Below are positions 35,900-44,473 of a stretch of DNA of 64,000 nucleotides, one piece after another. The notes beneath the pieces were generated by a model, which was given only the letters and a program-made list of their open reading frames with translations, had not been told where the DNA came from and did no database searches. The position numbers and the translations under genes were made by a program. The stretch covers positions 62,001 to 126,000 of the forward strand of contig JAHCHX010000003.1 in the NCBI GenBank assembly GCA_026129545.1, written 5' to 3'. The stretch comes from Saprospiraceae bacterium. GTDB taxonomy: Bacteria; Bacteroidota; Bacteroidia; Chitinophagales; Saprospiraceae. Position 1 is the stretch's first letter. Every line of letters begins with the position of its first letter.

Positions 35900-37066
35900 T
35901 CAATGAAACGGGTTCTGCACTTCGGGGTTGTTGATGAAAGTAGTGTCGGTCAGGGTATGTAGGAACGCGATGACATCGGCGGTCTGTTGCGGCGTGAGAC
36001 CAGTGTAGTGACCGCCGACAGGGAAACCGATGGTGCGAACAAACGGGTCTTCATTGATGACGCCGAAGCCGTTGTCGTTGTACTGCGCCAGCACCTCTTC
36101 CAGTGTCTTGAAACGACCGTCGTGCATATAGGGGGCGGTGAGGGCGATGTTGCGCAGCGTGGGCGTGCGGAATTTTCCATTGTCGAGTTTGTTCCCCGTC
36201 ACCGCGCCGCGTCCTTTGTCCACAAAATCATTGAGGTCGCCCACGCTGTCAAGACCGTTGTTGAAAAACTGCCCGCCCGTCAGGGTGATGCCTCCGTGAC
36301 AGTGAAAACATTGGGCATCGGGGAGGCCGATGAACTGACCTTCGTCAAAAAACATCAGTTTGCCGCGCAGCTCGTTGTCTTCCAAGTCGAGCTCGCCTTT
36401 CACAAATCGGTCGAACTTCGAGTCGCCGCTACTTATCAGGATGCGCTCGAATTGGGCAATGGCTTTTGCGGCCAACTCTTTCGTGATTTTTTCGCAGCCA
36501 GTGATGCCAAAAGCCTTGCGGAACAGCTCGGGATATTCGGAATGGCCTTTCAGCCGTTCGATGACATCGGGCCAAGTGGCGTGCATCTCGATGGGGTCTT
36601 CCACCGGGAGCAACGCCTGCTCTTCCAGCGTTTTCACCCGTCCATCCCAGAAAAGGGCGGTGCTGACATACGCGATGTTGAGCAGGCTCATGGCGCTGCG
36701 CTTGCCGGGTGTGCCGTCTATGCCCAAAGAAACGGCCTGATTGTCCGTGAAGCTTCCTTGCGGGAAATGGCACGTTGCGCATGACATGGTGCTATCGCCC
36801 GAAAGAATGGGGTCGTAAAAAAGTCGCCGCCCCAGCTGCACGCCTTCCAGCGTCATTGGGTTGTCGGATGGGACGGGCACTTGCGGGAAATGTTCCGGCT
36901 TTTTGATGGTGTAGGGAGTGGGGCTATAAGGTATGTTGGTGAGGTCGCACTCGGAGGCTGGCCCCGGCGGCGGGTCTTTTTTGCATTGCGGCAACAGGCA
37001 TACAGCGATGGCTACTGCCACCACTGCCAATGGTCTCACTCCTTTGTTGTATGTGATTTGTCTCAT
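35900..37066 (-). CDS. Di-heme cytochrome c peroxidase family lipoprotein (MauG/MbnH type)
   Basis: 388 residues from the ATG at 37066 (MRQITYNKGVRPLAVVAVA). The lipobox LLPQC places the lipid on Cys28. Two heme-binding motifs are present: CATCH (96-100) and CFHCH (253-257). Between and after them are family blocks QLGRRLFYDPILSGD, ALFWDGRVKTLEEQA, RTPTLRNIALTAPYMHDGRF and LTPQQTADVIAFL. Members are periplasmic peroxidases or MauG-like oxidases of protein tyrosine/tryptophan. Two MbnP-like lipoproteins lie just upstream on the same strand, pointing to the MbnH subfamily. Confidence 0.9.
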   Translation of the reverse strand: MRQITYNKGVRPLAVVAVAIAVCLLPQCKKDPPPGPASECDLTNIPYSPTPYTIKKPEHFPQVPVPSDNPMTLEGVQLGRRLFYDPILSGDSTMSCATCHFPQGSFTDNQAVSLGIDGTPGKRSAMSLLNIAYVSTALFWDGRVKTLEEQALLPVEDPIEMHATWPDVIERLKGHSEYPELFRKAFGITGCEKITKELAAKAIAQFERILISSGDSKFDRFVKGELDLEDNELRGKLMFFDEGQFIGLPDAQCFHCHGGITLTGGQFFNNGLDSVGDLNDFVDKGRGAVTGNKLDNGKFRTPTLRNIALTAPYMHDGRFKTLEEVLAQYNDNGFGVINEDPFVRTIGFPVGGHYTGLTPQQTADVIAFLHTLTDTTFINNPEVQNPFH

Positions 37067-37104
37067 CCGAATAGGTTTTTTCTGTTGGCCTCGGGAGGCT
37101 GTTG

Positions 37105-37866
37105 TCATTTCATTGAAGTCGCGTTTTTGAAATTCATCATCAGTTTTTGGGCCAAGGCGATGTTGGACGCATCGTGCGAGGTAGTCCGATTGCTTGGCAC
37201 TTCGAGGTCGAGCAGCGCACCATCGAAGGTGAACAGTTTTTTCAAATCAAACTCTACGACGAGCGAGCTGGTGCCCCTCACGTCAATGGGGGCGCTCATG
37301 GTGGCCATGTTGTAAACGGGGTCGGAGCCACAGTGATAAAAAATCACCGTCTCGGTAGTGTCGTTGGCATCCAAGTCCACGCGGCCTTGCACTTTTGTGA
37401 AGATGTAGCTCTTCCATCCAAGCCAGTATTCCGACTCGATGTAGAGGGGGTGGCTGGGCGGGAAATCGGAGGGTCTTTTTGCGTTCAAATTGGCCTTGAC
37501 CCCGTAGCCGATTTTGATGCCCGTGTAGTCGCCATCCGGCACCGTGTATTTGAAAGAAACCTCCACGGCATCGTTGTTGGTGGCATCGTCTGGCGTGAAA
37601 TCCACCCACTCGATATCGGAGAGTTTTGTTTCCACGGCACCGCTCAACAGTGTGATGTCAGACAGATAAGTGTTGAATCGGTCGAACGTGACCACCTTAT
37701 CGCCGTAGGGATAGTTCTTGTATTTTTCCAAGGGTTGGCCATCGTAAGTGGCTCGGAAAGTGAGGGTGAAATTGTTGGGCTGAACGGACGGGCCTTTGCT
37801 GTCCTCGCAAGCGACCATAAAAGTAAAGGCCAACAAAGCGAGCAGGGCTACGATGTGATTTTTCAT
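37105..37866 (-). CDS. MbnP-like lipoprotein 1
   Basis: 253 residues from the ATG at 37866 (MKNHIVALLALLAFTFMVAC), with a lipobox Cys20. The mature domain resembles MbnP: NFTLTFRATYDGQPLE, FDRFNTYLSDITLLSG, then GDYTGIKIGYGVKANLNAKRP and the aromatic WLGWKSYIFTKVQGRVD. In methanotrophs MbnP is a copper-binding partner in which MbnH converts one tryptophan to kynurenine. Several tryptophans are present here, but the modified position cannot be assigned by eye. The stop lies 38 bases before the start of the di-heme peroxidase gene. Confidence 0.8.
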   Translation of the reverse strand: MKNHIVALLALLAFTFMVACEDSKGPSVQPNNFTLTFRATYDGQPLEKYKNYPYGDKVVTFDRFNTYLSDITLLSGAVETKLSDIEWVDFTPDDATNNDAVEVSFKYTVPDGDYTGIKIGYGVKANLNAKRPSDFPPSHPLYIESEYWLGWKSYIFTKVQGRVDLDANDTTETVIFYHCGSDPVYNMATMSAPIDVRGTSSLVVEFDLKKLFTFDGALLDLEVPSNRTTSHDASNIALAQKLMMNFKNATSMK

Positions 37867-37915
37867 AGTCAGTGTTGTGCTTGAGCGGGAGGAATGTGTG
37901 CAAATCTCTGAATTA

Positions 37916-38743
37916 TCATTGAGAAACGCTAAACACATTCGGCAAGTTGGCGACAATTTGACTTTTCCATGATGGAATGTCGCCGCTTGTCCAATTTATG
38001 CCGGCGAACATTTTTTTGTAGTCAACGCCGAGTTTGAGCCGGAAGTCGAAACCGCCCGACTCATGCACGAAATTGCCGGTGTTTTCAATGAAAAAATTGC
38101 CCAAATCTGCCTGTGTGAAAGCAAGCGTGTCAGGCTTGGTGGCAAGCATGGAGTCTCTGGCGACGACGGCTTGGAGGAACACATAACCCACCGAGGGCCC
38201 GTACCACAGGCTATCCCCTTGAATTCGAAGCGGGCTTCCGGCGGGAGCCAACTGCGGGACGACGCGCTGCGCGTCGGGCGAAAGCCCCAAGCGAACTTTT
38301 ACGCGCTCAAAAACGCCCGTTGGCTGAAACTCGCCCACTGGGTTGTCCACCGGGGTGCGGCGCACCAGCAGGAAGTCCTTGATGAATGTTTCTTTGAGCG
38401 TGTCGCCGCCCGTCGGGGCGTAGGTGAAAAGCTGCACCGTGTCGCTCACGGCGAAAAGCCCGTTGTCTTGGAACAATTCAAACTCCGACAGGTAGAAGAC
38501 CACGCTTTTGATGCGAAAAATTTGCCCCGCGTCGTTCTGATAAAGTGAGTCGGGCAGGTATTGGAGGGTGTCGAATCGCTGCACGGTCTCGAGGCGAAGG
38601 CGCGGGTACTGGCAGCAGCAGTTGCGGTCGGCTGCCGCGTCGAAGTTGGTGGCCTCAATGTCGAGGCAACCTTCTTTAGGCTCAAAGCACGCGGGGAGCA
38701 ACAAGACAGCGACGAGAATGACGGCGAATGAGATGCGAGACAT
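37916..38743 (-). CDS. MbnP-like lipoprotein 2
   Basis: 275 residues from the ATG at 38743 (MSRISFAVILVAVLLLPAC); a TTG nine bases upstream is less likely. After the lipid-bearing cysteine comes the motif GCLDIEATNFDAAADRNCCC, a variant of the C-x-D-x2-A-x-NY-x3-A cysteine motif common in Bacteroidota. The MbnP-like domain follows (IKSVVFYLSEFELFQDNG, FERVKVRLGLSPDA, GYVFLQAV, HESGGFDFRLKLG). It is the first gene of a three-gene unit with the second MbnP-like lipoprotein and the di-heme peroxidase. Confidence 0.75.
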   Translation of the reverse strand: MSRISFAVILVAVLLLPACFEPKEGCLDIEATNFDAAADRNCCCQYPRLRLETVQRFDTLQYLPDSLYQNDAGQIFRIKSVVFYLSEFELFQDNGLFAVSDTVQLFTYAPTGGDTLKETFIKDFLLVRRTPVDNPVGEFQPTGVFERVKVRLGLSPDAQRVVPQLAPAGSPLRIQGDSLWYGPSVGYVFLQAVVARDSMLATKPDTLAFTQADLGNFFIENTGNFVHESGGFDFRLKLGVDYKKMFAGINWTSGDIPSWKSQIVANLPNVFSVSQ

Positions 38744-38784
38744 AGGTTTCAACTCAGAGATTATTTAAGGCAGCGTGTGCAGTA

Positions 38785-38855
38785 TAGGTGTGGCATGAAG
38801 GCTTTGAAAACAACGATAAAAAGTAAAACTCCCATGAGCGTTCATGCCACACCTA
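38785..38855. repeat. Perfect 15-bp inverted repeat before the MbnP cluster
   Basis: TAGGTGTGGCATGAA (38785-38799) and its complement (38841-38855) are separated by 41 bases, between the exonuclease stop at 38872 and the lipoprotein start. It could act as a terminator-like stem or be a mobile palindrome; no T-run follows on the minus strand. Confidence 0.7.
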
Positions 38856-38871
38856 CGCAGGTTTCTTAGCC

Positions 38872-39684
38872 TCATATTTCCTTCATCATCTTTTTGATAA
38901 TTTGCTTCACCTGTGAGGAGAACTCTTTTTCCAAAATCCAGTGAGCGTAGTTTTTCTCTTTTTTCAAAACCTCTTTCACTGGTTGGCCGACGTATTTTCC
39001 AAAATTGAAAACCACCGTGCCGTCGGGCTGAACCTTGAGTTTCTGGGTGGCATCGAGAAAGTTTAAATCGTTGGTGAAGTCGTGCAGCGCCTGAATGTCG
39101 TTTTTGATAGGGGCTGGCACCAGGTTGCCCTCCTCGTCGAGCAGGTCTTTGCCCTCGTAGGCGCTGATTTGGCCTTTGAAGACATCGATGGTGGCGCGCA
39201 CGTCGGCCAGCGCATCGTGGGCATCTTCCAACTCCTTGCTGCAATAAAACCGGTAGGCGGCTTTCAATGTGCGCGGCTCCATTTTGTAGAAGATACGCTG
39301 AACGTCAATCAAACGCCGCTTCGACACATCAAATTCCATCCCGACGCGGGCGAACTCTTCCATGAGCATCGGCACGTCGAAGCGGTTGGAGTTGTAGCCC
39401 GCCAAGTCGGCATCGCCGATGAAATCCCAAATTTTTTGGGCCACTTGGGCAAAGACGGGCTTGTTGGCCAAGTCCTTGGGCGTGATGCCGTGCACGGCCA
39501 TGGCTTCTTCGGAAATAGGGATGCCGGGGTTGATGAGCATGCTCAGTTCGGAGAGCGGCTGGCCGTTTTTGTGCAACTTCACCAACGCGATTTGCAGGAT
39601 GCGGTCGCGCACGACGTTGAGGCCGGTGGTCTCCACATCGAAGAAAACAAGGTCGCGGGTGAGGTTGATTTGGATATGGTCCAT
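38872..39684 (-). CDS. DnaQ-like 3'-5' exonuclease
   Basis: 270 residues. DEDDh exonuclease motifs are complete: Asp16 and Glu18 in FFDVETTG, Asp103 in YNSNRFDVP, and His156 with Asp161 in AHDALAD. The C-terminal 50 residues resemble the ExoX-like small domain (VVFNFGKYVGQPVKEVLKKE, then YAHWILEKEFS). That arrangement occurs in Bacteroidota exonucleases often annotated as DNA polymerase III epsilon-like proteins. Proofreading or repair is plausible; the exact partner is unknown. Only three bases separate it from the TerC gene upstream, so they are cotranscribed. Confidence 0.9.
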   Translation of the reverse strand: MDHIQINLTRDLVFFDVETTGLNVVRDRILQIALVKLHKNGQPLSELSMLINPGIPISEEAMAVHGITPKDLANKPVFAQVAQKIWDFIGDADLAGYNSNRFDVPMLMEEFARVGMEFDVSKRRLIDVQRIFYKMEPRTLKAAYRFYCSKELEDAHDALADVRATIDVFKGQISAYEGKDLLDEEGNLVPAPIKNDIQALHDFTNDLNFLDATQKLKVQPDGTVVFNFGKYVGQPVKEVLKKEKNYAHWILEKEFSSQVKQIIKKMMKEI

Positions 39685-39687
39685 AAA

Positions 39688-40536
39688 TTATTTTTTGTCG
39701 TTTAGAAGCCCCTCTCGTTTAGCGGTTTCCACTGGGCCATGCAATTGCACGGGCTGCTGGGTTTTTCGCAAGCGGATATTGAGTATTTCCACAAAAAGAG
39801 AGAAAAAGATGGCAAAGTAGAGATAGCCCTTGGGTATCTCTGCCTCAAGCAAATGGCCGCTGTGGGCTGCCTCAGCCACGAGCGAAAACCCGATGAGTAT
39901 GAGAAACGACAGGCCGAGCATCTGAATGGTGGGGTGGTCGTTGACAAACTTGCTCACCGGCCCCGCAAACATCATCATGACTACCACCGATGCCACCACT
40001 GCGATAATCATCACCACCAAGTCTTTGGACAAGCCTACCGCTGTCAGGATGGAATCGAACGAAAAGACGAGATTGATGAGCGCAATTTGCAGGATGACCT
40101 GATTGAGGGCGCTTGGGCCTTTTTTCACGGCAGGGTCGTCGGCCTTTTGGGGCGATTCGAGTTTGTGGTGTATCTCTGTGGTGGCTTTCCAAAGCAAAAA
40201 CAGCCCGCCGACCAGCAATATCAGCCCTTGGCCAGTGAGGCCCGCGTGCTCACCGGGATGCGATTCGTCCCAATGCGAGAGAAAATCGAGCGGCACGAGC
40301 ACTTTGTTCAAAGACATGACCCAAGTGATGCCAAAAAGCAGGACGATGCGCAGCACCATGGCCAAGACGAGGCCGATGTTGCGGGCTTTGGGCTGCTCAG
40401 AGGCGGGCAACTTGTTGGAGATGATGGACAAGAAAATGATGTTGTCCACTCCCAAGACGATTTCGAGGAAGGTGAGCGTGAGTAGGCCTACCCACACTTC
40501 GCCCGATGTGAAATCGGGCATTGCAAGCAAGAACAT
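39688..40536 (-). CDS. TerC family integral membrane protein
   Basis: 282 residues with about eight hydrophobic spans. The family signature is clear: LTFLEIVLGVDNIIFLSI near residue 20 and its counterpart VFSFDSILTAVGLSKDL near residue 160, with acidic residues inside membrane helices. TerC proteins are linked to tellurite resistance and, in other bacteria, to Mn export or metal loading of secreted enzymes. ATG at 40536; an internal ATG five codons later is possible. It precedes the exonuclease gene with a 3-base gap. Confidence 0.92.
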   Translation of the reverse strand: MFLLAMPDFTSGEVWVGLLTLTFLEIVLGVDNIIFLSIISNKLPASEQPKARNIGLVLAMVLRIVLLFGITWVMSLNKVLVPLDFLSHWDESHPGEHAGLTGQGLILLVGGLFLLWKATTEIHHKLESPQKADDPAVKKGPSALNQVILQIALINLVFSFDSILTAVGLSKDLVVMIIAVVASVVVMMMFAGPVSKFVNDHPTIQMLGLSFLILIGFSLVAEAAHSGHLLEAEIPKGYLYFAIFFSLFVEILNIRLRKTQQPVQLHGPVETAKREGLLNDKK

Positions 40537-40703
40537 AGCAAGTTCGAAGGTTTGAAGGTTTGAAAGTTGGCGAGTTCGACAGTTGGAAGTATTACCAAAA
40601 ACGCTGCAAGATTACGGTGTTGCCGCGAAACCCGCATCATGTTTGCTGGGCGACATTTGGCGACATTCAGGGTCAATTTTAAGGCGCTGTCTGCCACAAC
40701 GCA

Positions 40704-40711
40704 TAGTTTTG
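40704..40711 (+). promoter_or_regulatory. Possible -7 element of the Omp28-like gene
   Basis: TAGTTTTG fits TAnnTTTG and lies 21 bases before the ATG at 40733. The -33 region has no good TTTG. Confidence 0.45.
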
Positions 40712-40732
40712 CCAAAAAATGAACATTCCGAT

Positions 40733-41728
40733 ATGAAAAAACACAACCTGCTTTTGTTCCTGCTGCTGGCCGCTTGGGCCGCTCACGCTCAGACTTCCAC
40801 CAAGAAGTACGTCTTCATCGAGCATTTCACGAACACCAAATGCCCGAATTGTGCCAACAGAAACCCAGCCTTCTACAACCTCATCAATCAATATCCCAAC
40901 GATATTCACCACATCTCCATCCACCCGCCTTACCCTTACAACACCTGCGGCCTGTATCAGGCCAATCCTGCTGAAAACAGCGCCCGCGCCTCCTATTATA
41001 GTGTTTTCGGCACCCCCAGCATAGCGATGAATGGCGCTTTGCAGCCCAGCAGCAACCCCCTGCTCTCGAACGCCACGCTTCAAAATTTTCTGGGGCAAAC
41101 CAGCCCGCTTTGGCTCCAAGTAAGCGAGTCCGGCTCGGGCAACGCCAGAACGGTCACCGTGAATGCTCATTCGCTTGGCGACATCCCCACTGGCACCTAC
41201 AAACTCTATGTAGCCATCGTGGAAAAGGTGGTGAATTTCGCTGGCGGCAACGGCGAGACCGTCCACTACGACGTGTTCCGCAAAATGGCAACCGACATCA
41301 ATGGCGCTGATTTCACGCCTGCGGCCATGGGCCAATCGGTATCCGCCAGCTTCAGCTTCAACATCTCCGGCAGCTGGAATGCCAACGAAATCTACACCAT
41401 CGCTTGGGTGCAAAACACCGCCACCAAGGAAGTGCTCAACAGCGGCACACGCTTCGACCCTTTGGTGACCGGCACCCAAGAGCCTGCCCCTCAATCCATC
41501 CAGATTCAGCCCAATCCGGCCAGCGAGGTCGCTTTTGCCCGCATCGGCGACGACACCGCCCAACAAGTCGAGGTGTTCGCCGTCAATGGCCGGCAGGCTT
41601 CCGCAACCTTTGAACACGCAGAGGCAGGCACCATCCGCATCCCCACCGCCACACTTCCGGCTGGTGTTTATTTTGTAAAAATAAGAGGGGAAAAAGGCGT
41701 GTATGTGGCCAAGATGGTCAAAAACTGA
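40733..41728 (+). CDS. Omp28-like secreted protein with T9SS type A domain
   Basis: 331 residues from the ATG at 40733 (MKKHNLLLFLLLAAWAAHAQ); the longer frame from 40583 would cover the promoter. Residues 25-160 look like the thioredoxin-fold Omp28 family: YVFIEHFTNTKCPNCANRNP with CxxC at 37-40 and FGTPSIAMNG with a cis-Pro-like TP. A beta-rich domain follows (about 160-260). The C-terminus is a sorting domain (IQPNPASEVAFARIG, VFAVNGRQ, LPAGVYFVKIRGEKG, AKMVKN). The CxxC suggests a redox role outside the cell, which is inference. Confidence 0.87.
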   Translation: MKKHNLLLFLLLAAWAAHAQTSTKKYVFIEHFTNTKCPNCANRNPAFYNLINQYPNDIHHISIHPPYPYNTCGLYQANPAENSARASYYSVFGTPSIAMNGALQPSSNPLLSNATLQNFLGQTSPLWLQVSESGSGNARTVTVNAHSLGDIPTGTYKLYVAIVEKVVNFAGGNGETVHYDVFRKMATDINGADFTPAAMGQSVSASFSFNISGSWNANEIYTIAWVQNTATKEVLNSGTRFDPLVTGTQEPAPQSIQIQPNPASEVAFARIGDDTAQQVEVFAVNGRQASATFEHAEAGTIRIPTATLPAGVYFVKIRGEKGVYVAKMVKN

Positions 41729-41736
41729 TACCGCTC

Positions 41737-41789
41737 AAAAAAAAACATCCCCATTCTCGGGTTTCCTGAGAATGGGGATGTTTTTTTTT
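41737..41789. terminator. Bidirectional terminator, 22-bp perfect stem
   Basis: AAAAAAAAACATCCCCATTCTC (split here as 41737-41745 A-run plus 41746-41758) pairs with 41768-41789, which ends in nine T. The loop is 9 bases. It lies between the convergent Omp28-like and M28 peptidase genes and can serve both. Confidence 0.92.
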
Positions 41790-41805
41790 CTCGAATCCTG
41801 TCTGC

Positions 41806-43458
41806 TCAATCCCTTTTTCTCTCGGGGAGCGGCTTGTCCACATAAGGCGCCGTGGGGCGATTGGCAATATCCCAAGCCGTGCAGAAAGCGAGTTGGGCGC
41901 GTTTGGCGAGCGCCTCGTAGTTTATTTTGTCAGCTGTATCGGTGGGTTTGTGATAGTCGGCGTGCGTCCCGTTGAAATAAAAAATAGCGGGTATGCCGCG
42001 CTCTGCGAAGTTGTAGTGGTCGCTGCGCTCGTAGTAGCGATTGGGGTCGTTGGGGTCGTTGTACTTGTAGTCGAGCTCAAGTTTGATGAACCGCTCGTTC
42101 ATCTCCTCGCTCAACTGGTGGAGCGTCGTGCTGAGTCTATCGGAACCGATGACATACACATAGTCGGGGTTGCCCTCATGGGCCTTGTCCACGCGGCCAA
42201 TCATGTCAATATTGACGTTGGCTACCGTTTGTTTGAGCGGAAACAACGGGAATTCCACATAGAATTTGGAGCCGAGCAGCCCCTTCTCCTCGCCACTCAC
42301 CAACATACATATCACGCTGCGCTTGGGGCCGACGCCTGCCTTTTTGGCCTCCGCAAAAGCCCTTGCGATTTCGATGACACCCGCCGTGCCGGAGGCATTG
42401 TCGTCCGCTCCATAATAGATGACCGAGCTATCGGGCATGCCCAAATGGTCGTAGTGCGCCGTGACGACGACGTATTGTTTCTTCAGCACGGAGTCGGTGC
42501 CTTCGATGAAACCAACCACGTTGGAGCCGTTCAGTTTTTTGATTTCTTTTTCAAAACGAGCCTCTATTTTGGTTTTCACCTTCACGGGCTTGAAATCCTT
42601 TCCGCCTTTGAGCGCGGCGATAGCCTCGTCGGCTTTGTCGGCCTTTTTGCCCAAAATGTCGGCAGCCACCGAAGGCGTGATGAAAATGTTGTTGATAAAT
42701 TCGTTGGCTTCGCGCTCGTTGGAAGTGGAGGTGGGCTTCCATCCCCAAGTGGAGATGAGACGGCGGTTGGCTTTAAGGCTCTCGCCGAATTGGGTATCCA
42801 CAATGAGCGCCATAATCGCGCCTTTTTGCTTCGCCAATTGCACTTTGCGCTTCCAATCGAGCGACCAAGCGGAACGGAACTGCGTGCCCGTAATGAGCGA
42901 TTTGCCGTCGCTGCTCATAGGCTCGCCATCGTAAAAAATGACGGCTTTGCCTTTCACATCCACGTTGCCGTAGTCATTGTGCTTAGGGTCTTCGATGCCG
43001 TAGCCAACGAACACCACTTCTTTCAGTTCCAACTTGGGCGTGCTGGGATTGAAGGAAGGGAAGACATAGAAATCCGTGCGGTTTTTGAACTCCTTTTCGC
43101 CCACTTTGAGGCCGATGTCTTTCCAGTTTTCGTTGATGAGCGAAATTTGCTGGAAATAGGTGTTGCGGTCGGCCACCGGAGGCAACCCAAGTGCCTTGAA
43201 TTGCGCGGCGATAAAGTCTGCCGCTCTGCGCTGGCCTTCCTCGCCCGTCTCGCGACCCTGCATTTCGGCGCCGGCGAGGGTTTCCACCAGAGGGCGCACT
43301 CGCTCGGCTGTGATGAGCGAGGCAAAAGGCATGGGGTCGGAATGCGGGTAGGGAACGACTTTTTTCTTGATTGGGGTGGGCTGAATCACCATTGAGTCCG
43401 CCTGTGCCGAGAGCGTGAAAGCGGGCAAGAGCAGCAATAAAAGCAGTCTGAGTTTCAT
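41806..43458 (-). CDS. Secreted M28 family zinc peptidase with PA-like insert
   Basis: 550 residues from the ATG at 43458 (MKLRLLLLLLLPAFTLSAQ); the upstream open frame from 43605 is rejected. A protease-associated-like region lies at about 130-260 (VVFVGYGIEDPKHNDYGNVD, GKAVIFYDGEP). The M28 zinc ligands are complete: His in VVVTAHYDHLG, Asp in YYGADDNASG, Glu in LVSGEEKGLLGS, Asp in NVNIDMIGRVD and His in ADYHKPTDTADKI. Such enzymes are di-zinc aminopeptidases or carboxypeptidases. No T9SS domain, so it is probably periplasmic. Confidence 0.93.
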   Translation of the reverse strand: MKLRLLLLLLLPAFTLSAQADSMVIQPTPIKKKVVPYPHSDPMPFASLITAERVRPLVETLAGAEMQGRETGEEGQRRAADFIAAQFKALGLPPVADRNTYFQQISLINENWKDIGLKVGEKEFKNRTDFYVFPSFNPSTPKLELKEVVFVGYGIEDPKHNDYGNVDVKGKAVIFYDGEPMSSDGKSLITGTQFRSAWSLDWKRKVQLAKQKGAIMALIVDTQFGESLKANRRLISTWGWKPTSTSNEREANEFINNIFITPSVAADILGKKADKADEAIAALKGGKDFKPVKVKTKIEARFEKEIKKLNGSNVVGFIEGTDSVLKKQYVVVTAHYDHLGMPDSSVIYYGADDNASGTAGVIEIARAFAEAKKAGVGPKRSVICMLVSGEEKGLLGSKFYVEFPLFPLKQTVANVNIDMIGRVDKAHEGNPDYVYVIGSDRLSTTLHQLSEEMNERFIKLELDYKYNDPNDPNRYYERSDHYNFAERGIPAIFYFNGTHADYHKPTDTADKINYEALAKRAQLAFCTAWDIANRPTAPYVDKPLPERKRD

Positions 43459-43726
43459 GTCCAAAAAATCAATTTGAAGGTTTTTCCGGTTATTTCCGGC
43501 AAAAACACGCTGTTTAATTGAGGCGCAAATATCCTGATTCGGGTTTGTTTTGGGGTGTATAATTTGTTTTTCAAACGTTAACCGGATATACAGCATTCTA
43601 TCCAACCCTAAATTCTACTTTTGCGCCATTAAAAAAACCGCTCCTGTAGTCGCGTTGAATTTGCAACGAGGAAAAACCAGCCTCGATGAGCCAACGCCCC
43701 CTTAACAGCCCTCAACGATATTCGCC

Positions 43727-44473
43727 ATGACGAACGACGAAACAACGCCTGCACCCGTCACCCCATACCGCTCCGATGCGGGCAAAAAGGCCGAGGTCGA
43801 GCGGATGTTTGACAAAATAGCCCCCAAGTACGACCTGCTCAATCGCGTGCTTTCGCTCGGCATTGATGTGAGTTGGCGCAAAAAAGCCCTCGGATATCTC
43901 AGCTCGGCGAGGCCCCAAGAGATTTTGGACGTGGCAACGGGCACGGCAGACGTGGCCATCATGGCTGCCAAAATGCTGAAACCTCAAAAAATAGTGGGCA
44001 TTGACATCGCCAACATGATGCTCGACTTTGGCAGGGAAAAAATCAAGAAAGAGGGATTGGAGCAGACCATAACCCTCGAAACGGGCGACAGCGAGCAGCT
44101 GCGCTTCCCCGATGCCTCTTTCGACGCGGTGACGGTGGCGTTCGGTGTGCGCAATTTTGAAAATCTGGAAAAAGGGCTTTCGGAGATGTTTCGCGTGTTG
44201 AGGCCGGGAGGCCGAGTAGTCATTCTGGAGTTTTCAAAACCCCATGTTTTCCCTTTCAAGCAACTTTACAATAGTTACTTCAAATACGTTTTGCCCCTTG
44301 TGGGGCGTTTAACGAGCCGCGACGTGAGGGCTTACAGCTATCTTTATGAGAGCGTGCAGGCTTTTCCCGAAGGCACCGATTTTTTAAACATCTTAACCCA
44401 ACTCGGTTATCAGCATCCGGTATGCAAACGCTTAACGCTTGGAATATGCTCTATTTACTCCGCAACAAAATGA
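43727..44473 (+). CDS. ubiE: Demethylmenaquinone methyltransferase
   Basis: 248 residues with the UbiE/MenG signatures: MFDKIAPKYDLLNRVLSLGID near the N-terminus, the SAM-binding loop EILDVATGTADVAI, and FGVRNFENLEKGLSEMFRVLRPGGRVVILEFS in the C-terminal half. In Bacteroidota, which use menaquinone, it methylates demethylmenaquinone in the last step of menaquinone synthesis. A TACTTTTG motif at 43616-43623 may be its -7 box, though about 100 bases upstream. The stop overlaps the start of the PorT-like gene (ATGA). Confidence 0.96.
   Translation: MTNDETTPAPVTPYRSDAGKKAEVERMFDKIAPKYDLLNRVLSLGIDVSWRKKALGYLSSARPQEILDVATGTADVAIMAAKMLKPQKIVGIDIANMMLDFGREKIKKEGLEQTITLETGDSEQLRFPDASFDAVTVAFGVRNFENLEKGLSEMFRVLRPGGRVVILEFSKPHVFPFKQLYNSYFKYVLPLVGRLTSRDVRAYSYLYESVQAFPEGTDFLNILTQLGYQHPVCKRLTLGICSIYSATK

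Noticed and set aside
40545..40582. AGGTTTGAAGGTTTGAAAGTTGG-like direct repeats before TerC
   Set aside because: Short low-complexity stretch; common in such gaps and without further structure.
41893..43395. Plus-strand open frame of 500 codons opposite the M28 peptidase gene
   Set aside because: Antisense shadow; the peptidase frame carries all zinc ligands and a signal peptide.
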